Source: Quercus robur
Lineage: Eukaryota; Streptophyta; Magnoliopsida; Fagales; Fagaceae
Reading direction: 5' to 3'
DNA: 64,000 bases
Assembly: GCF_932294415.1 (NCBI RefSeq)
Contig: NC_065536.1
Span: forward strand, 8,430,474 to 8,494,473
This document shows, piece by piece, positions 1 through 11,383 of the stretch. The translations under genes were made by a program, and so were the position numbers. Under the pieces are notes generated by a model, which had not been told where the DNA came from, made no database searches, and worked only from the letters and a program-made list of their open reading frames with translations. How positions within the stretch are numbered: position 1 is the first letter of the stretch; each line of letters begins with the position of its first letter.

Positions 1-1895
1 ATTGTATATAATTCCCATCCTTCCTTCCAATTATAGTCGTTAAGCTTTAGTTGGAACACAAATGTTTTTCCAATGAGCTTCTCTATTTCATTTGGTAGGG
101 TGGAATTTACATTCATCTGATAAAATATTAAATGTAATGTTGTATATTTTTTTTCAAATTAAACGAAAGATTATATATGCTAATTGTATGGTCTTACAGT
201 TGCATATTTGTTTGATAGTTCTCTTGCTGTTGTGTGAAGTAATTTTTCAGCTTCCTTGTCAAACAAAATAAATATAGCACGCTCTGTTCCATCATCAACG
301 TTGAGTTGAATTCTATACCTGCATGTATAAATATATAATTTGTTTCGTTTTTGTTTGATAAATATATATATATTTTTTTTGTTTTATGTTTACATATATA
401 GAATGATTCTAAAATTGGTAATTTATATTTTACCTTGGAATTGGAAAATTATAGTTACTTTTGCAATGGTTGCACCAAAAATCATTTTCAGATTTAACTT
501 TTTTGTTGCACTTTGTGCATCCGATATAGTACCATCCAAAGTTATTTTCAATATTTTCAATTGTTGCAAGGCATGTGAAGACATTTTCCTACAATATAAA
601 AGAAAAAAAGAAATGTATTTAGTGTTAAGCTTATTGAGAACTAAATATATTATTGGTCTAACGTTATTGGGAAAAAATGTTGATTACCTGATCATCTGAC
701 GTCCATTCCAAGGATGTTATTTGCTTGATTGTTCTTCTATTTTGTGATTCTTTTTTCAACTGATATTTCTTGCTTGAATTGTAGAGGAATGCCTTCAATT
801 TCAGTCTTTTCCATGTTTCTTTGATGGTAGAAGATTTAAATCAAAACATAGTGAATAATTATTTGATATGAAGATTGTATTGTACTAAATAAAAGTATCA
901 AGATTATTTTTAAAATAATAAATTAGAAAAAAAGTATGGTATGGAAAATCTAAATACCTATCAATCAATGTTGCAGGTTCAGGTATTTCTAAATTGATGT
1001 ACACTTTTGTTGCACTTGTAGATGACAAATAGTGTTCCCCTATATTTAATAAAAATATGTTAATTATGTAAAAGAAAAGATATGTTTAAAAGAAGTTATT
1101 ACCTCTAAATGTTTTCACAATAGTAGATGTCACTATTATGACAAAGGGTCCTGGATTGTTGGTGTAAAAATTGTCCTTAATTTCATTTGATGTTGGTCCC
1201 CAGAGAGTAATTCTTATTTTGATTTCTCTATGGCAAACGAATATGTAAGTGATAAAGTGTTTGAAGTAGTATTATGCAATGAATCCATATCTACATGCTA
1301 AAGCTTACTCTGGATTCATGATATCTATATTTCTCATTGGGACAGTAGATCCTTGAACATGAACATTTTCTAGTGGTCCAACACCAACTATTTTTCCAAT
1401 GATGTCTACAGTAAATAAGGTTGATTAAGTAATTTGAAACTTAATTATTTGAAAATAAATTTGAGAGTTTTTAGGCTACCTGTCAATTGTTTGTTATTGA
1501 CAAAGCAATCCACAATTGTTCTGTAATCAATAAATTCAAGTTTATGCTGAGAGATAGTAATTTCAACCTCTTTTAGTTCCTCAATAACTATTGTACGTAG
1601 AAAGTTTATTTTCTTGTCTTTACTTATAGGCCGATAGCTATCTTTTTCCTTGTAAGTATCTACTTGAAAATTGGACAGTGAATATAATTGTCCATCTCGT
1701 AGTTGTGCCTGAAACTTCTTAACATTGTTTTTTTGAATTGTTGCATGTATTGTGTCATCCTGGTACTTAAATAAGTAATTTGTTAGTCGAGTAAAGAAAA
1801 TATGACAAAATAAATTCTGAATTCAAATCTAACCTGTTCATCTATAAGAACCATGTCCAAACTGATTAGTTCTAGATTTTTTTGGTTGACAGCTT

Positions 1896-1900
1896 CCCAC
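1896..1900. other. TSD CCCAC, left copy of Copia 1901-11635
   Basis: CCCAC directly precedes the 5' LTR. The same five bases directly follow the 3' LTR at 11636-11640. The RPA1 exon reads on correctly across the join once the insert and one copy are ignored. Confidence 0.9.
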
Positions 1901-2335
1901 TGTTGAAGTGGACCGTGTGTGTGGCTTGAATTGCCACAAGCCCAAGTCTACCTAAGTCGGTCACTATTGACCGAATTTCACTAGGAATAACAATTCCTAG
2001 TAACAGCCAACTTTGACATATATATATATATATATATATATATTAGGTTTGAGATGTAGTGCAAGCCGTGAGCAATAGTAATGATTCCCAATAACCTAGT
2101 AAGTGCAGCCGTGTGAGAGAGTCAGGGTGTAATTGGGAATTGGATTTCTTGAGAGTGTTCTTGTGCACTATTGTATTTTTCCTGATAATAGTGAAATACC
2201 TGCAACTCCATGGACGTAGGCAAATTGTCGAACCACATAAACATTGTCTTATTCGTGTGATTGTTTTTTCTTTGGCGTGTGTTTTCTCTATTTGTTTTGT
2301 TTCTCACAGGTTGGAATTTGGTGTAATTCCCTAAA
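1901..2335 (+). repeat. 5' LTR of Copia 1901-11635
   Basis: It starts TGTTGAAGTGGACC and ends CCCTAAA, where the 3' LTR has CCCTACA. It contains a (TA)n microsatellite near 2019-2042 that is shared with the 3' LTR. Confidence 0.9.
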
Positions 2336-2337
2336 AC

Positions 2338-2349
2338 TGGTATCAGAGC
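2338..2349 (+). other. Primer binding site (initiator Met-tRNA)
   Basis: TGGTATCAGAGC, two bases after the 5' LTR, is the standard Copia primer site complementary to the 3' end of initiator methionine tRNA. Confidence 0.9.
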
Positions 2350-2374
2350 CTAGGGTTAGGTTTGAGTGGGAGCA

Positions 2375-5300
2375 ATGACAAAGGAAGCAGGAAAGGCGTC
2401 TGGAATAGAAAAGTTCGATGGCACAGACTTTGGATTTTAGAGGATACAAATTGAGGATTACCTTTATGGGAGGAAGTTGCATTTACCGCTTCTAGGGGAA
2501 AAACCTGCGGCTATGAAGGCTGAGGAATGGGCTCTTCTTGACAGACAGGTATTGTGAGTTATTAGGTTAACTCTGTCTAGGTCTGTTGCATACAATGTTG
2601 TAAAGGAGAAGACCACAGCAGATTTAATGAAGGCTTTGTCCGGTATATATGAAAAGCTGTCCGCAAAAAACAAGGTGCATCTGATGAAGAAATTGTTCAA
2701 TTTGAAGATGGTAGAGAATGCATCAGTAGCATAACATCTGAATGAATTTAATACTATCACAAATCAATTGTCGTTTGTAGAAATTGATTTTGATAATGAG
2801 ATTCGTGCTCTGATCGTCTTAGCTTCTTTGCCAAACAGTTGGGAGGCAATGAGGATGGCAGTAAGAAATTCTATAGGAAAAGAAAAGCTGAAGTACAATG
2901 AAATACGAGATTTAATTCTGGCTGAAGAGATTCGCAGAAGTGATGCAGGCGAAACCTCAGGATCTAGTTCTGCCCTAAACCTTGAGACAAGAAGCAGAGG
3001 TAATGACAGAAATTCAAACCAAGGCAGATCAAAATCTAAAAATTCTAATCGGAACAGAAGTAAATCTAGATCAGGCCAACAAGTACAATGCTGGAATTGT
3101 GGGAAAACAGGTCACTTTAGGAATCAATGCAAAAGTCCTAAGAAGAAGAATGGAGATCATTCTACTAATGCTGTAACAAAAGAGGTATAGGATGCATTAC
3201 TTATTGCAGTAGACAGTCCACTTGATGATTGAGTTTTGGATTCAAGAGCTTCGTTTCATATCGCTCCACACCGAGAAATCATACAGAATTATGTTGCAGG
3301 TGATTTTGGTAAGGTGTATTTGGCTGATGGTTCCGCCTTGGATGTTGTAGATATGTGAGACGTCCGGATATTGTTGCTCAATGGATCTGTTTGGTTACTG
3401 GAGAAGGTTCGACATATTCCTGACCTAAGGAGGAATCTGATTTCTGTTGGACAACTTGATGATGAAGGGCATGCAATACTATTTGTTGGTGGTACTTGAA
3501 AGGTTACAAAGGGAGCTAGGGTATTGGCTCGTGGAAAGAAAACTGGTACTCTGTACATGACCTCAAGTCCAAGAGACATAATTGCAGTTGCTGATGCAAG
3601 TACTGATACAAGCCTATGACACAGCAGAGTTGGTCACATAAGTAAGAAAGGGATGAAGATGCTGCTGTCAAAAGGAAAACTACCAGAATTGAAGTCCATT
3701 GATTTTGACGTGTGTGAAAGTTGCATCTTAGGAAAGTAGAAAAAAGTGAGCTTCTTGAAAACTGGCAGGACACCGAAAGTTGAAAAATTGGAGTTAGTAC
3801 ACACTGATTTGTGGGGGTCTTCTCCGGTTGCATCCCTTGGAGATTCAAGATACTACATCACTTTCATTGATGACTCAAGCAGAAAGGTATGAGTTTATTT
3901 TCTGAAAAATAAATCTGATATATTTGAAACTTTTAAGAAGTGGAAGGCCATGGTTGAGATATAAACAAGTTTGAAAGTAAAATGTTTGAGGTCAGATAAT
4001 TGAAGAGAGTACATAAATGGAGGGTTCAGTAAGTATTGTGCTGCACAGGGAATTAGGATGGAGAAGACCATTCCTAGGACACCACAGCAGAATGGTGTGG
4101 CTGAGCGCATGAACAAAACTTTCAATGAGCGTGCTAGGAGTATAAGATTACATGCTGGACTACCAAAAACTTTTTGGGCTGATACTGTTAGCACTGCAGC
4201 TTACCTGATAAACCAAGGACCTTCAGTTCCCATGGAGTTTAGACTTCCTGAGGAGGTTTGGAGCTGTAAAGAGGTAAAGTTTTCACACTTAAAAGTTTTT
4301 TATTGTGTTTCTTATGTTCATATTGATTCTGATGCTCACAGTAAACTTGATGCAAAGTCTAAAATATGTTTTTTCATTGGCTATGGTGATGAGAAATTTG
4401 GCTATAGGTTTTGGGATAAACAAAACAGGAAAATCATCAGAAGTAGAAATGTGATATTTAATGAATAGGTTATGTACAAGGACATGCCAACTGTAGTGTC
4501 AGATGTTACAGAGATAGATCAAAAGAAATCTGAGTTTGTCAACTTAGATGAATTGACTGAAAGTACTGTCCAGAAAGGAGGTGAAGAAGATAAGGAGAAT
4601 GTAAATTCACAGGTAGATTTGAGTACATCTGTAGCTGAAGTCCGCAGATCTTCCAGGAACATTAGACCTCCACAGCGTTATTCGCCCACTCTAAATTATC
4701 TCCTGTTGACTGATGGTGGTGAGCCAGAGTGTTATGATGAAGCCTTGCAAGATGAAAACTCAAGCAAGTGAGAGTTAGCCATGAAGGATGAGAAGGATTC
4801 CTTGTTGGGGAATTAGACATGGGAACTGACTGAATTGCCAGTAGGAAAGAAGGCTTTGCACAATAAGTGGGTATACAGAATAAAGAATGAACATGATGGT
4901 AGCAAACATTACAATGCCAAATTAGTTGTTAAAGGGTTCCAGCAGAAGGAGGGCATTGACTACACAGAGATATTTTCTCCAGTTGTGAAGATGTCAACAA
5001 TCAGACTAGTACTGGGAATGGTGGTTGCAGAAAATTTACATCTTGAACAGTTAGATGTGAAGATAGCATTCCTTCATGGTGACTTGGAGGAAGACCTTTA
5101 CATGATTCAGCCAGAAGGGTTCATTGTTTAGGGACAAGAGAATTTAGTCTGCAAACTGAGAAAGAGCTTGTATGGCCTAAAACAAGCTCCTAGTCAGTGG
5201 TACAAGAAATTTGACAGTTTTATGCATATAATTGGGTTCAAGAGATGTGAAACTGATCACTGTTGCTAAGTTAACTTTTCTGACAATTTTTATATCATAT

Positions 5301-6245
5301 TATTGTTGTATGTGGATGATATGCTTATTGCAGGGTCTAGCATTGAGGAGATTAATAATCTGAAGAAGCAATTGTCCAAACAGTTTGCAATGAAGGATTT
5401 GGAAGCTGCAAAGCAAATCCTTGGTATGAGAGTCATTAGAGACAAGGCTAATGGTACATTGAAACTTTCACAGTCAGAGTATGTGAAGAAAGTTCTCAAC
5501 AGATTCAACATGAACAAAGCTAAACCAGTGAGCACACCTTTGGGTAGTCATTTCAAACTAAGCAAAGAACAGTCATCGAAGATAGAGGAAGAAAGGGACC
5601 ATATGAGCAAGATGCCCTATGCCTCAGCTATTGGCAGCTTGATGTATGCTATGGTGTGTACTAGTCGTGAGCAGATTCATGAGTAGGCCTGGAAAGCAGC
5701 ATTGGGAGGCAGTCAAGTGGATTCTGAGATATCTAAAGGGTTCATCAAATACATGTCTTGGTTTCACAGCTGCAAGTTTGAAACTGCAGGTTTATGTAGA
5801 TGCTGATTATGCTGGTGATATTGATAGTAGAAAGGATACTACTAGGTTTGTTTTTACTCTGGGTGGTACAGCTATATCATGGGCTTCAAATCTATAGAAG
5901 ATTGTTACTTTGTCTACTACAGAAGCTAAGTATGTTGCAGCAACTAAAACTGGAAAGGAGATGATTTGGCTACATGGTTTCTTAGATGAATTGGGTAAGA
6001 AGCAAGAGATGAGTATTTTACACAGTGACAGTCAGAGTGCAATCTTTCTTGCCAAAAATTCGGTCTTTCATTCAAAGTCGAAGCATATACAAACAAAATA
6101 CCACTTTATCCGCTACCTTGTTGAAGATAAGCTAGTAATACTTGAGAAGATTTGTGGATCTAAGAACCCGGTAGACATGTTGACTAAGGGTGTCACTATT
6201 GAAAAGCTGAAGCTGTGTGCAGCTTCAGTTGGCCTTTTAGCTTGA
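2375..6245 (+). pseudogene. Copia gag-pol polyprotein relic (TNT1-94-like)
   Basis: The first ATG after the primer site (2375) opens one frame that can be followed to about 5680 through more than a dozen in-frame stops. Order: gag UBN2-type region (FDGTDFGF, IYEKLSAKNK, LASLPNSWEAMR); CCHC knuckle CWNCGKTGHFRNQC at about 3090-3131; a protease region where the usual D-S/T-G motif reads DSRAS; pre-integrase (HSRVGHISKKGM) and integrase core (LVHTDLWGS, TPQQNGVAERMNKT); then reverse transcriptase (LHNKWVYRIK, YVDDMLIAG at 5309-5335). Near 5660-5690 a short deletion removes residues after MVCT and shifts the frame. RNase H continues in the new frame (YVDADYAGD, STTEAKYVAA, LHSDSQSAI) to the stop at 6245. 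It cannot make a polyprotein. Confidence 0.92.
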
Positions 6246-6380
6246 GGACAGGAGGATGAGTTGCAGGGATGAGGGATTGTGTTATGGAGGATTGTGGTTG
6301 ATGTTTGCAGCTTGTGAGCCCTTAAGGGCTAAGGTGGAGGCGATGGAGGAGTTTGCTCGTGTAGTTTAATCAATTCAAGC

Positions 6381-6393
6381 CAGGGTGGAGATT
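6381..6393 (+). other. Polypurine tract before 3' LTR of Copia 1901-11635
   Basis: CAGGGTGGAGATT lies directly before the 3' LTR start at 6394. This position and composition match plus-strand primer tracts of Copia elements. Confidence 0.75.
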
Positions 6394-6580
6394 TGTTGAA
6401 GTGGGCCGTGTGTGTGGCTTGAATTGCCACAAGCCCAAGTCTACCTAAGTCGGTCACTATTGACCTAATTTAACTAGGAATAACAATTCCTAGTAACAGT
6501 CGACTTTGACATATATATATATATATATATATATATTAGGTTTGAGATGTAGTGCAAGTCGTAGCAATAGTAATGATTCC
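6394..6580 (+). repeat. 3' LTR of Copia, first part (split by nested element)
   Basis: It matches 5' LTR bases from TGTTGAAGTG up to GATTCC. The match then stops at the nested element and resumes at 11384. ATTCC is present at both edges of the nested element (6576-6580 and 11384-11388), so it is that element's target duplication. Confidence 0.9.
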
Positions 6581-7339
6581 TGTAAGGACACAAAAATCTT
6601 TAACGGCCCAACAACGATGTTGGGCTCGCACACGGAAAGTCCCTCACAATAATATTTGTAGAGAGTGGGCTTGAAAGGCCAGCGTTGGATCACAGGGTGA
6701 CATTTCGGGCCGAACTATAGATGAACCAATATGAGAAAGAGCTTTGGGTTGGATATTCAGGCCCTTCAATCTTGTATCTAAGAGGATTTGGTTCCTCGGA
6801 TCATGTCCGAGGAACGATGGCGCTGTCCCCGGTTACCCGTCGGAGGGTTTTTATGTGATGTCCGGCATATATTATCCAGGCCTTCTCTTTCATCAAGTCT
6901 TTCTCCAGAAGCTAGATGGGAGCCCCCCACTTTTGGTCACATAACATTCTCTTTTATACTAGCCTACGTTCGTTGTCCTTCGTCCACGTGTAGGGTCGAT
7001 CTCTCCTGGACAGATATCTGTCCCATCAGTCTAATCCTAAAAATTGCTGGAGATGATCCATAAAACCTAAGATCCCGGCTCTGTTAGGGGCAGTGTCATG
7101 TCAGGGAAGGGTATTAAAGACAACTTCCCCAGGATATTTTCTGATCTTTCTAGCTTACTCGTGTTCCATTCCTATCCCTGAGGTTTTGGGCCTGCCGAGG
7201 ACGAAACCGTCCTCGGCTATGTCTTCGGGCTATTTTTATGTTTCCTAGTTTCGAGCTTGGGCCCTGGCCTCCTTCAGTTTAAGACCGGTGGGCTTCCCAT
7301 AAGCGTGTGGGCCGGACCCATAAATTATTGGACCCCACA
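6581..7339 (-). repeat. 3' LTR of nested element (left on + strand)
   Basis: 759 bp. On the plus strand it begins TGTAAGGACAC and ends GGACCCCACA. On the minus strand it begins TGTGGGGTCC, the start shared by LTRs at 38124, 53770 and 61783. It contains the palindromic GAGGACG..CGTCCTCGG segment near 7196-7216. The open frames of 60-90 codons on its plus strand repeat in both LTRs and are not genes. Confidence 0.92.
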
Positions 7340-7356
7340 TTAGCCCCTCAAAATCC
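7340..7356 (-). other. Polypurine tract of nested LTR element
   Basis: On the minus strand, GGATTTTGAGGGGCTAA directly precedes the LTR start TGTGGGG. Together with the primer-site sequence beside the other LTR this fixes the element's orientation. Confidence 0.7.
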
Positions 7357-7675
7357 TGCTGTCCAACATCATGGTAGGACAGGTGGATTTTGATGATGTC
7401 AAGCCCTTATTGCCGTTCACTTTCTTCGGATCTTGATCAACACTGGCGACTCTTCCCCTCCCCAAGGAACGCACCGGTCTACGAGCCGTTTTTCCTGGAT
7501 TTGCGCACGTTGCCGTTATGCCGCGTGGTTATCTGCAGCGTGTCTTTAATGTCTTCCCATTCACGAGGCCTTCCATATATAACGGTTACTGATGGTGTAG
7601 GAGAACGAAGCGGCGTGTTATACTCTGGATTTCCCTGGGGATCTGAGTGCGTTACATACCCTCTTCTTCGTTCCC

Positions 7676-7683
7676 TATATAAA
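7676..7683 (+). promoter_or_regulatory. TATA box of a possible antisense transcript inside the nested element
   Basis: TATATAAA is followed by AGAGAGAAG, a normal plant TATA context. It lies about 120 bp before an ATG in good context (CCACCATGA, 7799), on the strand opposite to the element. Confidence 0.35.
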
Positions 7684-7798
7684 GAGAGAAGACTGAGGGT
7701 GACCTTTTCATATCAGAATCCCTCACGTTCTTCCCAGAATCCACTTCCTCCATCCGGTTACTCCCTATTCAATAATACTTATCTCATAGTAATCCACC

Positions 7799-8137
7799 AT
7801 GAACAAATCCTTCCTTTCCCAGAAACGCCATGTCCTAACAAAACTCGAGATGGCTCGGTCGGGGCAAGGATGGCGGAGGCTTAAGATTTGCCTCCCCATT
7901 CTTTTAGCCAAAATCCGAAGCAGGGACTCGTCACACCCCATTTCTGGTGTGACTGAGTCGAAAACCTCCCTTGTCATCTCCATTTGCTCTCTCATGAGCA
8001 TACCTAATAAGGCTCCCCTTCTCCCTCTTTTGCTCCTTTTACTTTCTTTTCATTGCTTCCCTCTTCTTCTCCTCCTTCCCGCTCATGTCCTCCATCTTCT
8101 TTTTCCCTTGCATTCTTCAGTGACAAGAGCTTGCTGA
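7799..8137 (+). CDS. Possible small antisense ORF (112 codons) between interior and 3' LTR
   Basis: The start is chosen from the CCACCATGA context and the TATA box 120 bp upstream. A polyadenylation-like TTAATAAAAG occurs at about 8372. The product is unrecognised. Its first half is basic, and its last third is very rich in leucine, with a proline-flanked hydrophobic stretch that comes from CT-rich DNA. Some Tat-type Gypsy elements carry an extra ORF in antisense between pol and the 3' LTR, and the position here would fit. The product has no family match I can name, so this could be a chance ORF. Confidence 0.22.
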   Translation: MNKSFLSQKRHVLTKLEMARSGQGWRRLKICLPILLAKIRSRDSSHPISGVTESKTSLVISICSLMSIPNKAPLLPLLLLLLSFHCFPLLLLLPAHVLHLLFPLHSSVTRAC

Positions 8138-8139
8138 AG

Positions 8140-8850
8140 TGCTTCCATGTCTTCCAATTCTTCTTCCTTCTCCTTCATTATTTTTGTATAAGGATCTTCT
8201 CCTGATATGAGCAGTACTGAGGCATAGATTTCAGAAAGACTTTGAAGGCGAATTCAGAAGACACCTGATGGTTTACTTACTTGTGTTACGGATGTTGTTA
8301 CTGTTTTAGCAGTTCATTTTTTGTATAGGCTCGTTTAAGCCCTTCCTTGTACGTTGTAACAATTTTTCATATTAATAAAAGTTATTGTTACTCTATTTCG
8401 TATGTCTTGTTTATATATTTTAACAAATGTGAAAGCGCTGCTCGGCATAATAGTATAGCATTTCAATCAATAATAAATAAGGCCAAAGTAATCGTTGATA
8501 AAAAGATGCCACGATGACTTTAACAAAATTATTATTCAACATAGCAATCCGACCAGTGAGGAATGAGACTTATCTTAAAATTAGCCGTGATGGGTATTAA
8601 ATGCTTCGATAAGATGTAAGAAGTAGCTATCCGAGGACGTGTTACCCACCGGATGAATGGCCTCTTTAGGTTGACGATAATTAGGTTGTTCTGCCATTTC
8701 CATGATACGCGAGACTTAACCCTTTCCAGTATTTAAGCCGAGAAATTTCTTCATTTGGGCAGTTGATTTCCCAAGAAGCCTGAGTCCGAGGACTTTGCAA
8801 AACCTGGATTTTGTTCAGGACTTATGCGTTTTACCTTATGTACTTGATTT
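8140..8850 (-). other. Interior of nested LTR element, no gene seen
   Basis: About 700 bp without a recognisable coding domain on either strand. It has a possible poly(A) signal near 8372 on the plus strand, and CCGAGGAC-like words near 8630 that foreshadow the array to the right. Confidence 0.6.
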
Positions 8851-9262
8851 TTCCCTTAGGCTTGAGTCCGAGAATTGTGTCTTTATCGGTACTTGGTTTT
8901 CCCTTTTAGCTTGAGTCCGAGGACCATGCAAGCCTTAGGTTCTGTCCGGGACCAATGTCTGAATCAGTACTTGGTTTTCCCTTTTAGCTTGAGTCCGAGG
9001 ACCATGCAAGCCTTAGGTTCTGTCCAAGACCAATGTTTGCATCAGTACTTGGTTTTCCCTTTTAGCTTGAGTCCGAGGACCATGCAAGCCTTAGGTTCTG
9101 TCCAAGACCAATGTCTGCATCAGTACTTGGTTTTCCCTTTTAGCTTGAGTCCGAGGACCATGCAAGCCTTAGGTTCTGTCCAAGACCAATGTCTGCATCA
9201 GTACTTGGTTTTCCCTTTTAGCTTGAGTCCGAGGATCATGCAAGCCTTAGGTTCTGTCCATG
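8850..9262 (+). repeat. Tandem array, 78-bp unit, about 5 copies
   Basis: The unit core is GCTTGAGTCCGAGGACCATG followed by CAAGCCTTAGGTTCTGTCC and a TTGGTTTTCCC lead. Copies start near 8909, 8987, 9065, 9143 and 9221, with a decayed copy before them. The period is a multiple of three, so plus-strand bases 8875-9465 stay open and read as a 26-residue repeat (core SLSPRTMQALGSV). This may be a by-product of the period rather than a gene. Confidence 0.9.
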
Positions 9263-9925
9263 CCAGAGTTTTGGTGCGGCAGAAGAAGGATTTTCCTCCA
9301 TCAGCGCCTCTGCTTTGCGGTAGGTGTATGTTTAGAGAAAGCCCCACCACCTCCAACTCCCTACACCTTTTCTTCAACGGTGTCAGGTTCAAGTTGGGTC
9401 TCTTTGGCTGCCTGAGTTATGGGCAGGTAAGGGTGCGGGGGAAGAATAAGGTCTCGGAGCTGTAGCCAACCTTTCCTCCGACATACCTCCTCGGCTTTCT
9501 CCAGCTTTCTTGTATTTTTCTTTTTCTTGCTTATGTAGTAAGCTTTGACGTAGGCTGATTCCAGCTTTTCGTTTGTACACTGTACTATTTCTTCATCGTA
9601 ATAAAAATGGAAATTGATTTACATGTTTTGAGCGTTGATCTAATGGGCAACACAACTTTGTGAACGAATGTGCTCTATGTATGTGTTGCTTTGAAAATAT
9701 TTGTGATAAAGCTACTTTGAAGCATAATCTAATCAACTCTCATCTGTCAGCACTATCAGGCATTATATCGATAACTTGTAATAAATCAAACTTAAGAAAC
9801 TAACCGGGATATCAGTTGGGTATTCTGTGATAAGCGCGTGAATATCGTCCAAGGCTGATGATTTATAAATATTCCATCCGAGCAATCGACTGGGAGTTAG
9901 GGAACTCCGATGGCGCTTTTGCGTA
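9263..9925 (-). other. Spacer between the two arrays of the nested element
   Basis: No recognisable gene. A plus-strand AATAAA-like CGTAATAAAAATGG is at about 9597, and the remainder is AT-rich. It separates two arrays that share their core word in the same orientation. Confidence 0.5.
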
Positions 9926-10398
9926 CTTGGTTTCCCCATAGGCTTGAGTCCGAGGACCATGCAATGCCTTGGTTCTGTCCAAAACTTGTATGCTTCTTTT
10001 TAAGTAGTTGGTTTCCCCAGAGGCTTGGGTCCGAGGACCATGCAAGGCCTTGGTTCTGTCCAAAACTTGTATGATTCTTTTTAAGTAGTTGGTTTCCCCA
10101 GAGGCTTGGGTCCGAGGACCATGCAAGGCCTTGGTTCTGTCCAAAACTTGTACGATTCCTTTTAAGTAGTTGGTTTCCCCAGAGGCTTGGGTCCGAGGAC
10201 CATGCAAGGCCTTGGTTCTGTCCAAAACTTGTAGGATTCTTTTTAAGTAGTTGGTTTCCCCAGAGGCTTGGGTCCGAGGACCATGCAAGGCCTTGGTTCT
10301 GTCCAAAACTTGTACGATTCCTTTTAAGTAGTTGGTTTCCCCAGAGGCTTGGGTCCGAGGACCATGCAAGGCCTTGGTTCTGTCCAAAACTTGTTGGA
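9925..10398 (+). repeat. Tandem array, 81-bp unit, about 6 copies
   Basis: The unit core is GAGGCTTGGGTCCGAGGACC followed by ATGCAAGGCCTTGGTTCTGTCC and an AAAACTTGTA..AGTAGTTGG spacer. The inner four to five copies are almost identical. The period is again divisible by three, and here the minus strand stays open (9863-10474), giving a 27-residue repeat (core VLDRTKALHGPRTQASGE). The core is homologous to the 78-bp array at 8850-9262. Confidence 0.9.
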
Positions 10399-10606
10399 GA
10401 TCAGCCCTTAGACCATGGCGGGGGGGATTTGGCCTGAAGCCGGAAGCCCCTAGAGCTGCCCGCGCTGCTGACACTGCAGGGCGTAGCCCCTAGCAAAAAT
10501 TCGGGTCGGAGCAACGACTGCATGTCGCCGGAGATGGAGGGAATCCCACAAACCTCAGCTGGCTAGAGAGTTGACTCAAACACCTCCTACGCCAACGCGC
10601 AAGCCT

Positions 10607-10625
10607 CCCCACAGACGGCGCCAAT
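10607..10625 (-). other. Primer-site region of nested LTR element
   Basis: On the minus strand ATTGGCGCCGTCTGTGGGG lies directly after the 5' LTR. The same GGCGCC-containing junction follows the LTR at 62587, so it is a conserved, functional site of the family, most likely tRNA-complementary. Confidence 0.7.
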
Positions 10626-11383
10626 TGTAGGGACACAAAATCTTTAACGTCCCAACAACGATGTTGGGCTCGCACACGGAAAGTCCCTCACAATAATATT
10701 TGTAGAGAGTGGGCTTGAAAGGCCAGCGTTGGATCACAGGGTGACATTTCGGGCCGAACTATAGATGAACCAATATGAGAAAGAGCTTTGGGTTGGATAT
10801 TCAGGCCCTTCAATCTTGTATCTAAGAGGATTTGGCTCCTCGGATCATGTCCGAGGAACGATGGCGCTGTCCCCGGTTACCCGTCGGAGGGTTTTTATGT
10901 GATGTCTGGCATATATTATCCAGGCCTTCTCTTTCATCAAGTCTTTCTCCAGAAGCTAGATGGGAGCCCCCCACTTTTGGTCACATAACATTCTCTTTTA
11001 TACTAGCCTACGTTCGTTGTCCTTCGTCCACGTGTAGGGTCGATCTCTCCTGGACAGATATCTGTCCCATCAGTCTAATCCCAAAAATTGCTGGAGATGA
11101 TCCATAAAGCCTAAGATCCCGGCTCTGTTAGGGGCAGTGTCATGTCAGGGAAGGGTATTAAAGACAACTTCCCCAGGATATTTTCTGATCTTTCTAGCTT
11201 ACTCGTGTTCCATTCCTATCCCTGAGGTTTTGGGCTTGCCGAGGACGAAACCGTCCTCGGCTATGTCTTCGGGCTATTTTTATGTTTCCTAGTTTCGAGC
11301 TTGGGCCCTGGCCTCCTTCAGTTTAAGACCGGTGGGCTTCCCATAAGCGTGTGGGCCGGACCCATAAATTATTGGACCCCACA
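10626..11383 (-). repeat. 5' LTR of nested element (right on + strand)
   Basis: 758 bp, about 99% identical by eye to 6581-7339. On the minus strand it contains GTATAAAAGAGAATG, a plausible TATA region, and ends TGTGTCCCTACA. Confidence 0.92.

Larger units (their letters stand above)
6581..11383 (-). mobile_element. Coding-poor LTR retrotransposon (LARD-like, Gypsy-related family) nested in Copia LTR
   Basis: Two near-identical LTRs (6581-7339 and 10626-11383) differ by about seven substitutions and one indel (about 1%), so this is a young copy. TSD is ATTCC. Read on the minus strand, the 5' LTR ends ..TCCCTACA and is followed by ATTGGCGCCGTCTGTGG. The same junction occurs after the LTR at 62587, and a purine tract GAGGGGCTAA precedes the 3' LTR. 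No gag, protease, RT or integrase is visible in the 3.3-kb interior. It holds two tandem arrays and an antisense promoter-like unit instead. It must have been mobilised by another element's proteins. The Gypsy affiliation rests on the related element at 61783. Confidence 0.88.

Noticed and set aside
340..699. 119-codon plus-strand ORF
   Set aside because: It lies antisense to introns and exons of the RPA1-like gene, is AT-rich and has no domain.
6744..7063. ORFs in the LTR (also at 10788-11107)
   Set aside because: They occur identically in both LTRs and show no domain; LTR sequence explains them.
7390..7884. 164-codon plus-strand ORF
   Set aside because: It overlaps the TATA box of the more plausible antisense unit, has no domain, and its start lies in LTR-adjacent DNA.
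8875..9465. 196-codon plus-strand ORF as a repeat protein
   Set aside because: It is open because the DNA repeat period is 78 bp. It has no promoter and no domain. I kept the array, not a gene.
9863..10474. 203-codon minus-strand ORF as a repeat protein
   Set aside because: Same reason: an 81-bp period. The homologous array at 8850-9262 is open on the other strand, which argues against a shared protein.
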